From an uncultured Pseudomonadota bacterium (GTDB lineage Bacteria; Pseudomonadota; Alphaproteobacteria; CACZRW01): a stretch of DNA of 13,319 nt. The stretch spans positions 1-13,319 of the forward strand of contig CACZRW010000058.1 in NCBI GenBank assembly GCA_902783675.1, given 5' to 3'. The stretch's first letter is position 1; each line of letters opens with the position of its first letter. Position numbers and translations under genes: made by a program. The notes below the pieces were generated by a model. It was not told the origin of the DNA and did not search any database. It saw nothing but the letters and a program-made list of their open reading frames with translations. Positions 1 through 5,209 of the stretch are shown here, in pieces.

Positions 1-535
1 CCCTAACTTCGGGCAACATCAAAGCATTGGTGCGATAGGCTTCGGGGTTATATACATCACCGTCGTTTATGATGACATTAAAATCCCCGCCGATGATAAA
101 CGGCTCGTCGGCAAGCCCTTTTAAATAGCGGTGCAAGGCGTCAAACCACGCCAGTTTATACTTTAACTTTTCGGTGCTTGCAGGCTCTTTTAAAGGCGGA
201 TTACCATTAGGGACATAAACGGAAATTATCCTTACTCCGGACTTTGCCACTCCCGAAACAAAGCGCGCCTGCTCTCCGCCGTCGGGGGCGTTCGGCAAAG
301 AAAACAAAGGATTCGTAAGAGCCTCTTTTGCCAAAAGTGCAACGCCGTTATAGGACTTTTGCCCCGCGAAAAGGGCGTCATATCCCGCGCCTTTTATATC
401 AAGCAGGGGAAAGTTATCATCTTGGCACTTTATTTCCTGAAGGCACAGAAAGTCAGGCGCCTCCTTGTCTAAATATGCAATCAGCGCAGGCAGGCGGGCG
501 TTTATCGAATTGATATTCCAAGTCGCGATTTTCAT
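1..535 (-). CDS. xthA: Exodeoxyribonuclease III (partial, N-terminal two thirds)
   Basis: AP endonuclease / 3'-5' exonuclease of base-excision repair, Mg-dependent, acting on double-stranded DNA in the cytoplasm. I translated the minus strand from the ATG at 535-533; the frame stays open to the window edge, giving 178 residues of a protein that is usually about 260-270 aa. The exonuclease-endonuclease-phosphatase fold motifs are all visible: WNIN (N7), LQEIK (metal ligand E34), the SVYVPNG strand with Y107, and GGDFNV with D151 and N153. These match the catalytic positions of E. coli XthA almost residue for residue. An AAGGAT Shine-Dalgarno lies about 10 nt upstream of the start. The gene is divergent from the secreted protein at 586. 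The C-terminal part, including the catalytic histidine, lies outside the window, so integrity there cannot be judged. Confidence 0.96.
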   Translation of the reverse strand, partial: MKIATWNINSINARLPALIAYLDKEAPDFLCLQEIKCQDDNFPLLDIKGAGYDALFAGQKSYNGVALLAKEALTNPLFSLPNAPDGGEQARFVSGVAKSGVRIISVYVPNGNPPLKEPASTEKLKYKLAWFDALHRYLKGLADEPFIIGGDFNVIINDGDVYNPEAYRTNALMLPEVR

Positions 536-556
536 CTTTGTTTATCCTTATAGCCA

Positions 557-562
557 TATAAT
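557..562 (+). promoter_or_regulatory. Possible -10 box for the 586-1272 gene
   Basis: An exact TATAAT sits 23 bases before the ATG at 586, which would give a leader of only about 17 nt. No convincing -35 hexamer is found at 16-18 bp upstream, and the gene has no clear Shine-Dalgarno. This is therefore a weak promoter call based on the -10 alone. Confidence 0.3.
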
Positions 563-585
563 CTTTTATGTGTTAGCTTAACTAT

Positions 586-1272
586 ATGAGAAAGATTCTG
601 TTTAGTCTTGTTTTATTTTCTTTTACCTTTGGCGGTAATTATGCAAAGGCTGACAGATACGATGATTTTTGCTCTGCCTCTCGTTCGCAAGTTCCCGTTA
701 ACCTTAACATAAACTATGGCGAGGTCGAGTATCTGCACGATTTAAAGCACTCGTCCTTTGCCCGCTACCTTCGCCGCGAAATGGATATGAAAGCGAAGCT
801 GGCGCAGACGGTAAGAGGGCTCACGGTTGCCGAAGCTTCTTTCGGCATACAAGGTAATGCGGAAGTAACTAAAATGGGCAATCGCTATTGCGTGCGCCTT
901 GCGAATGTCGATATAACTTTCGGCTATTCACGAATTGTTGTGCTGATAGATAAAAAATATAAGGAAAAATCATGCGAATACAAAGTGATAAAGGAGCACG
1001 AGGACACGCATGTTTACCTTAATCGCCAAGTCTTAACCGAGTTTGCACCCAGAATAAAGCAAAAGGTAAATGAAATAGCCGCCTCGATTCCCCCTCGTGT
1101 GGAATACACGAAGGTCAGAGCGGAAAAGGCCTTGTCGGAAATGCTCGCCAAGGTGCAAGAGGCCGTAAAACCCGACATGGCAGAGTTTAGAATCTTGCAA
1201 GATGAACGCAATCAAGCCATTGATACCAAGGAAAACTACCGCGCAACAACCAATATGTGCGACAGGTGGTAG
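586..1272 (+). CDS. Secreted protein with HEDTH (HExxH) zinc-protease-like motif
   Basis: A 228-aa exported protein. Residues 1-22 form a signal peptide (charged MRK, hydrophobic core, AKA cleavage site before D23). The notable motif is KEHEDTH, with HExxH at residues 138-142, the signature of zincin-type metallopeptidases. It follows a predicted beta region (RIVVLIDKKY, 116-125) and precedes a long charged helical C-terminus. Four cysteines remain after the signal (29, 102, 130, 225), enough for two periplasmic disulfides. The arrangement resembles the DUF922-type putative secreted zinc proteases, but that family assignment is from memory and not tested. Start choice rests on the signal peptide; no strong Shine-Dalgarno is seen. 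It lies 29 bp upstream of dgt on the same strand and may be co-transcribed, although a functional link is not obvious. Protease activity is inference. Confidence 0.75.
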   Translation: MRKILFSLVLFSFTFGGNYAKADRYDDFCSASRSQVPVNLNINYGEVEYLHDLKHSSFARYLRREMDMKAKLAQTVRGLTVAEASFGIQGNAEVTKMGNRYCVRLANVDITFGYSRIVVLIDKKYKEKSCEYKVIKEHEDTHVYLNRQVLTEFAPRIKQKVNEIAASIPPRVEYTKVRAEKALSEMLAKVQEAVKPDMAEFRILQDERNQAIDTKENYRATTNMCDRW

Positions 1273-1301
1273 GAAAAGTTAGGATTTAGGAGTTAAGGAA
1301 C

Positions 1302-2510
1302 ATGACAAAAGCAAAAGCAAATCCGATTTTGAATACAGAGCCTCATGACAGAGCGGGGCTGGCGGTATATGCCGTGCAACCTTCCCAAAGCCGCGGGCGT
1401 AAGTTAAAAGAGCCTGAGGCGGTGGGCAGAACGCCTTTCCAGCGGGACAGGGACAGAATCCTGCACTCGTCCGCTTTTCGCCGCTTAAAGGGCAAGACGC
1501 AAGTCTTTGTCGTGCACGAGGACGAGGACTACCGAACCCGCCTTACGCACACTTTGGAAGTCTCGCAGATAACGCGCTCCATCGCGCGCGAGTTACATCT
1601 TAACGAGGATTTAGCCGAAGCGTTGGCGCTGGCTCATGACTTGGGGCATTCGCCCTTCGGTCACGACGGAGAAAGGGAACTGACCGCGTGCCTTGCAAAG
1701 TATAAGCTTTCCTTTGACCATAATGCGCAATCGTTAAAGGTCGTGACCTTTTTGGAGCGCTCGTATGCCGCTTTTGACGGGCTTAACCTTACATGGGAAA
1801 CATTGGAAGGCCTTGCCAAGCACAACGGCCCTATAGCGTGCAAAAACATGCCCGCCTATATCAAAGAGTTTAACAAGCAGTTTGATTTAAAGCTTGACAC
1901 TTACCCTTCGCTTGAGGCGCAAATTGCCTCGCTTTGCGATGACATAGCTTACGACAGCCACGACATTTACGACGGCCTGCACGCCGGACTTTTCACCATA
2001 GACGACATTTGCACGACCATTCCTTTTATCAAAGATATTTTTAAGGAAGTAAAAGATGCGTATCCCGACCTTTCCCTTTACCGCACCATACACGAGGGCG
2101 TGCGTCGGATTATCAACGCCATGGTCAACGATGTTGTGGCTCAGACGAGGGCTAACCTTGCAAGGCTTAATCCCAAATCCGCGGACGATATTCGCAAGGC
2201 AAAGTCCATGACGGCGGCCTTTTCGCCCGCTATGACGAAGATTGAAGCCGAGATAAAGGACTTTATGATGCCGCACATGTATCGCCATTACAAAGTGTTG
2301 CGGGCGACTGGCAAGGGGCGGCGCATTATCGGAGCGCTTTTTAAGCTATACATGGACAGCCCCGAACTTTTCTATTCGGAGAAAGCCTCGCTTGAAGGCA
2401 AAAGCGAAAAGGAAAGGGCGTTTATCATTGCGGACTACATTGCCTCGCTTACGGACGCCGCCGCCACGGACGAGTATGTCCGCTTTTTTGAAGCAGAAAG
2501 CAGAATCTAA
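1302..2510 (+). CDS. dgt: Deoxyguanosinetriphosphate triphosphohydrolase-like protein (HD domain)
   Basis: A dNTP triphosphohydrolase that cleaves dNTPs to deoxynucleoside plus triphosphate, controlling cytoplasmic dNTP pools. At 402 aa it matches the type-2 dGTPase-like family. The signature runs in order: the arginine-rich stretch HSSAFRRLKGKTQVF (residues 55-69), YRTRLTHTLEV with metal-ligand H83, AHDLGHSPFGH with the HD pair H112-D113, and CDDIAYDSHDIYDGL (212-225) containing the downstream aspartate of the H...HD...D tetrad. The ATG at 1302 is preceded by AAGGA at optimal distance. The neighbourhood with xthA is common in alphaproteobacteria, where an iron-sulfur carrier gene usually sits nearby and argS follows. 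Here the first is replaced by the secreted protein and the second by convergent rubrerythrin. No frameshift or missing motif is seen. Confidence 0.95.
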   Translation: MTKAKANPILNTEPHDRAGLAVYAVQPSQSRGRKLKEPEAVGRTPFQRDRDRILHSSAFRRLKGKTQVFVVHEDEDYRTRLTHTLEVSQITRSIARELHLNEDLAEALALAHDLGHSPFGHDGERELTACLAKYKLSFDHNAQSLKVVTFLERSYAAFDGLNLTWETLEGLAKHNGPIACKNMPAYIKEFNKQFDLKLDTYPSLEAQIASLCDDIAYDSHDIYDGLHAGLFTIDDICTTIPFIKDIFKEVKDAYPDLSLYRTIHEGVRRIINAMVNDVVAQTRANLARLNPKSADDIRKAKSMTAAFSPAMTKIEAEIKDFMMPHMYRHYKVLRATGKGRRIIGALFKLYMDSPELFYSEKASLEGKSEKERAFIIADYIASLTDAAATDEYVRFFEAESRI

Positions 2511-2531
2511 TCCGAGAAAAAGAAACCGACC

Positions 2532-3104
2532 TTACCAGTTGCCCATCTTCAATTCAAAGTATGCCTTGGGGTGAGCGCAAGCCGGACATTTCTCCGGAGC
2601 GCTTGCGGCTTCAATGGTAAATCCGCAGTTGCGGCATTGCCACCAGACTTTGCCGTCACGCTTAAACACCCGGCCGCCTTCGATGTTTTCCGCCAAAGCG
2701 CGGTATCTTTCCTCGTGAGCTATTTCCGCAACGGCTATGTTCCTGAAAACGGCGGCAATTTCCTTAAAGCCTTCCTCATCGGCGATCTTGGCAAACTCGG
2801 GATACATCTCGGTATGCTCGTAATGCTCACCCGCAGCGGCTTCGTAAAGGTTCTCCAGCGTAGTGCCGATTTTGCCCGCAGGGAAAGAAGCGGTGATTTC
2901 CACTTCGCCGCCTTCCAAGAACTTAAACAAGCGCTTGGCGTGCTCTTTTTCCTGATCGGCGGTAAGAGTAAAGATATAAGACATTTGCTCATACCCTTCC
3001 TTCTTGGCGACGGAAGCAAAGTAAGTGTAACGGTTGCGCGCTTGAGACTCACCTGCAAAAGCTTTAAGCAAATTGACTTCGGTTTTAGATCCTTTTAATT
3101 CCAT
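2532..3104 (-). CDS. rbr: Rubrerythrin
   Basis: Non-haem di-iron peroxidase that reduces hydrogen peroxide in the cytoplasm using electrons from reduced rubredoxin or NAD(P)H-linked partners; typical of anaerobes and microaerophiles. The 190-aa length is canonical. The ferritin-like four-helix domain (about 1-145) carries all expected ligands: E19, E52xxH55, E93xxE96 and E127xxH130. A C-terminal rubredoxin-type FeS4 knuckle follows, with CRNC (C157, C160) and CPAC (C173, C176). The start codon at 3104-3102 has a strong GGAGGA Shine-Dalgarno at 3110-3115. The gene converges on dgt with only 21 bp between stop codons and no recognisable terminator. Regulation is probably linked to oxidative stress or iron, and a 14-bp dyad lies about 40 bp upstream. 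It is the clearest ecological marker in the window. Confidence 0.97.
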   Translation of the reverse strand: MELKGSKTEVNLLKAFAGESQARNRYTYFASVAKKEGYEQMSYIFTLTADQEKEHAKRLFKFLEGGEVEITASFPAGKIGTTLENLYEAAAGEHYEHTEMYPEFAKIADEEGFKEIAAVFRNIAVAEIAHEERYRALAENIEGGRVFKRDGKVWWQCRNCGFTIEAASAPEKCPACAHPKAYFELKMGNW

Positions 3105-3143
3105 TTTTTTCCTCCATTGATGAAATACTTCTCTGGTATGAGA

Positions 3144-3157
3144 AAGGTTAAAACCTT
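3144..3157. promoter_or_regulatory. Dyad AAGGTT-AA-AACCTT upstream of rubrerythrin
   Basis: A perfect 6-bp inverted repeat with a 2-bp centre, 40 bp upstream of the rubrerythrin start. On the minus strand the same bases contain TTAACC, which stands 18 bp before TATTTC and could serve as a -35 element. So this may be an operator overlapping the promoter, or simply a promoter half. It shares the 10-mer AAGGTTAAAA with the inverted repeat at 8174-8196. Confidence 0.35.
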
Positions 3158-3259
3158 CCCATTTTTTTGCAAGAGAAAAAGCAAAAGGAAAAGGTCGTTA
3201 TCCCCGATTTTTATTCGCTTCTTTGTTTTAATTTACGGTTTTAATTTTTTGTTAGGATA

Positions 3260-3288
3260 TTTACTTTATTTAGAGTAATCTGTATAAA
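3260..3288 (+). promoter_or_regulatory. Sigma70-type promoter for the 3327-3677 gene
   Basis: TTTACT (3260-3265), a 17-bp spacer, then TATAAA (3283-3288) in an AT-rich stretch. The hexamers score about 4/6 and 5/6 to consensus with ideal spacing, placing the transcript start near 3295, roughly 30 nt before the ATG at 3327. The 222-bp divergent interval 3105-3326 otherwise holds only the rubrerythrin upstream signals. Confidence 0.5.
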
Positions 3289-3326
3289 TAACAACATATT
3301 CCTCTTAAATACAAAGGCGGGAAAAA

Positions 3327-3677
3327 ATGGCAAACGTATTAGAAACAGAAGACTTTTACGACATTATTGAAAACGCGGACGGCGAGCTTTTGTTCTCGAT
3401 AAAAGCACGCCAAGGCGGACCCGAGCGTCCGAAAGTAATCTATGGCGGCGGCGAGCATGCTTTATTCTATCGCAGCCTTGACCAAACCGTCATTTTGGAC
3501 TACCTCCACCCCGAGGTAAGGGACACGCTTCGCAAAGTATCGTCGGTGCTGGTTGTTGAGTTCCACGGTGATTCGATTATCCGCGAATACAATGTTCCCG
3601 TTCGTCAAGTGAAACAGCTGCCTATTCCCGCGGATTTAACTTCCCTTGGCGAGCTTAACAATCTTGAAGACTTATAG
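3327..3677 (+). CDS. Unrecognised 116-aa cytoplasmic protein
   Basis: I do not recognise this protein. It is 116 aa with no signal peptide, no membrane segment and no cysteine, so probably soluble and cytoplasmic. The composition is mixed and acidic at both ends. The middle reads as alternating beta strands (ELLFSIKAR, KVIYGG, ALFYRSL, TVILDYL) followed by a helix around HPEVRDTLRKV and another strand SVLVVEFHG, which suggests a small compact alpha/beta or beta-roll fold. GGCGGG stands 6-11 nt before the ATG and a sigma70-like promoter precedes it. Strong translation signals, normal codon use and its own promoter support a real gene. It is monocistronic and converges on the flagellar operon's last gene. 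Confidence 0.8.
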   Translation: MANVLETEDFYDIIENADGELLFSIKARQGGPERPKVIYGGGEHALFYRSLDQTVILDYLHPEVRDTLRKVSSVLVVEFHGDSIIREYNVPVRQVKQLPIPADLTSLGELNNLEDL

Positions 3678-3721
3678 ACTTATAAATAAGAAATAAGATT
3701 TAATCATTGGGTTTATGGCCT

Positions 3722-4468
3722 TTAAAAAGGCAGAGCGCTTAAAGAGCCCGAGTCCTCAAGCAAGCCCATATTCTCTGCCAGCTTTTGCGCCATCTCTTTC
3801 ACAGTGCCACCGGCGTTTTCGGCCGCGCTTGCGGCAAAGTAAAGCGTGCGCCCCGAGTTTTCCTGCACTGCCCTTTTTAAAGAAATGAAAGTGCGCGCGG
3901 CCTCGTTTTCGTTCTTTGTCCCTGCCACAAAAAGCCACGCCTTAACCGCCTTTGGCAAAGAAAGGATAAACTCATACGCTTTGGTTACGGCGAAAGTATC
4001 GGGGGCGGTTATGACTAACGCCTGCCCCGCGTCCTTTGCATACAGCATTGCCCCCGCCTTATCGGGGAAGTCTCCCGCCGCCACCACCACTCGCTTATAA
4101 TTGCCGCAAAGCAAAGCAAAGTCGTCCTTAAATATATTGAAATATCCCGCCGGAATGGCGGATAAATTATCCTTGTAAGGATTGCCGAGGATAATATCCA
4201 CGCCTTTAAAAGGCGTAACGGCTTGATTAAGGGTAATTTGCTTTAAAAGCACATTAGCCGCGGCAAAGGGTCGGCTTTGTGTCCCTTCCGACAGCTCCAA
4301 ACAAGAGGCAAGCACGCTTTTGTTAAGGTCGGCTTCAATAAGCAAAGTCTTTTTTTGCCCATCGTTGCCGGCGGCTATTGCCACCGCCATGTCAAGCGCC
4401 AAAGCCGAGCTTTCGGCACTGTCGTCCCTGACATCTTTGATAAAGGTAATATGCTTGAACCTGTCCAT
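3722..4468 (-). CDS. MinD/FlhG-like protein lacking a P-loop, last gene of flagellar operon
   Basis: A 248-aa protein with the layout of a ParA/MinD-family domain. An N-terminal strand KHITFIKDV leads into the position where the deviant Walker A loop (xKGGxGKT) should be. Residues 11-21 read instead as an acidic/serine loop without the conserved lysines or glycines. After helix LALDMAVAIA comes TLLIEADLNKS (41-51), matching the Walker A' strand LLIDADLR of MinD, FlhG and tyrosine-kinase relatives. Later strands KRVVVAAGDFPD (124-135) and ALVITAPD also match. Nucleotide binding is therefore doubtful. It follows fliN by 12 bp, where FlhG/FleN-type regulators or flbD may occur in relatives, so a role in flagellar placement or number is a reasonable guess. 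The Shine-Dalgarno is weak; translational coupling is likely. Function is inference. Confidence 0.7.
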   Translation of the reverse strand: MDRFKHITFIKDVRDDSAESSALALDMAVAIAAGNDGQKKTLLIEADLNKSVLASCLELSEGTQSRPFAAANVLLKQITLNQAVTPFKGVDIILGNPYKDNLSAIPAGYFNIFKDDFALLCGNYKRVVVAAGDFPDKAGAMLYAKDAGQALVITAPDTFAVTKAYEFILSLPKAVKAWLFVAGTKNENEAARTFISLKRAVQENSGRTLYFAASAAENAGGTVKEMAQKLAENMGLLEDSGSLSALPF

Positions 4469-4480
4469 AATCAGGACTTA

Positions 4481-4807
4481 TCAAGATTTTATAATATCCG
4501 TCATGGTGACGGCCAATTTTTCGCCCGATATAACCACTTCGCCCTTGGCAACCAGCTTATCGTTTACGAATATCTCCACCGCCTCGCCGACTTTGTGATC
4601 CAGCTCAACCACATCGCCGCGCTTTAAGGCCAAAAGCTTGTTTATGGGTAGGCGAGTTTTGCCCAGCACGGCAGAAACTTGCACCGGCACATCATACACG
4701 GCCTCAAGATTTACGCCGCCGCTCGCGCTCTTTACTTTGCCTTTGCCATCGGTGGCAAGAGGCGCATCGTCTGCCAGTTCGTCAGGTTGTAATTTCTTAT
4801 CGGTCAT
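4481..4807 (-). CDS. fliN: Flagellar motor switch protein FliN
   Basis: C-ring subunit that, with FliG and FliM, forms the rotor switch and also docks the export ATPase complex through FliH. The SpoA domain occupies residues about 35-107 of 108: YDVPVQVSAVLGKTRLP, LLALKRGDVVELDHKVGE, VEIFVND and the GEVVISGEKL hairpin. The usual late VRIT segment reads AVTMT here, a mild change at an otherwise conserved arginine. The frame stays open to 4852, but the ATG at 4807-4805 is the better start. It lies one base after the stop of the upstream gene and GAGAGGGG precedes it. The longer reading would add an alanine/methionine-rich tail overlapping the previous gene. Length is normal for the family. No fliM is seen in this window. 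Confidence 0.93.
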   Translation of the reverse strand: MTDKKLQPDELADDAPLATDGKGKVKSASGGVNLEAVYDVPVQVSAVLGKTRLPINKLLALKRGDVVELDHKVGEAVEIFVNDKLVAKGEVVISGEKLAVTMTDIIKS

Positions 4808-4808
4808 T

Positions 4809-5171
4809 TTATCCCCTCTCGCCCTTGCCATTGCTGCCATAATAGCCGCCATCGCCTTCGCCTTCGTCCTCGTTTTCGTTTTGCCATTTAACTATGGCTT
4901 CAAAGCCTTTCAGCGTTTCATCGGCTACAACGGCAATCTTATCATACTCTGTTGCCTTGATAAACTCTTTTATATAAGCGCTTATTTTTGCCTTACGCTC
5001 GGGCGCGACTTTAATGACCAGCCGAGCAAGCTTGCCTTCTTCCTTGCGCATTTCATTAAATACGGCGTTTATGACTTCATCAACATTGGAAGAAACCGTT
5101 CCGTCCGGCAAATCAAACCTTCGCGTGATGATGAACTTATCGCCTTTACTTTTATTCTTTCTGTCGCTCAT
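4809..5171 (-). CDS. fliH: Minimal FliH-like protein (C-terminal domain only)
   Basis: A 120-aa protein in the slot between fliG and fliN, where fliH (flbE) stands in alphaproteobacteria. FliH is the stator/regulator of the FliI export ATPase. Residues 48-60 (KLARLVIKVAPER) resemble the FliH strand before its conserved proline. Residues 79-96 (IAVVADETLKGFEAIVKW) match the VVADPSL...G.CRVEW signature, and the following acidic NENEDEG corresponds to the segment after that tryptophan. The long N-terminal coiled stalk is missing (usual length about 200-240 aa), and the end is a low-complexity Gly/Glu tail. The start at 5171 has GAGGAC upstream. The stop lies one base before fliN, so translation is likely coupled. 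The identity rests on position plus this motif; a divergent unrelated protein remains possible. Confidence 0.62.
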   Translation of the reverse strand: MSDRKNKSKGDKFIITRRFDLPDGTVSSNVDEVINAVFNEMRKEEGKLARLVIKVAPERKAKISAYIKEFIKATEYDKIAVVADETLKGFEAIVKWQNENEDEGEGDGGYYGSNGKGERG

Positions 5172-5209
5172 AAAAAAGTCCTCGCCGCCGCCCTTACCGA
5201 GAGCCCATA

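Noticed and set aside
1887..2288. A 133-codon open frame on minus within dgt
   Set aside because: It lies fully inside the conserved dgt coding region and has no start signal; a shadow of codon bias.
2571..3098. A 175-codon open frame on plus, antisense to rubrerythrin
   Set aside because: It mirrors the codon structure of rubrerythrin, whose iron ligands are all intact; there is no ribosome site and the translation looks like no protein family.
3718..3731. GCCTTT-AA-AAAGGC hairpin at the convergent end of the flagellar operon, considered as a terminator
   Set aside because: The loop would be only two bases, and no T-tract follows on either strand; it also overlaps the stop codon.
4808..4852. 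N-terminal extension of FliN into the upstream FliH-like gene
   Set aside because: The extra residues are Ala/Met-rich and overlap the upstream gene; the ATG at 4807 has a good ribosome site and standard length.
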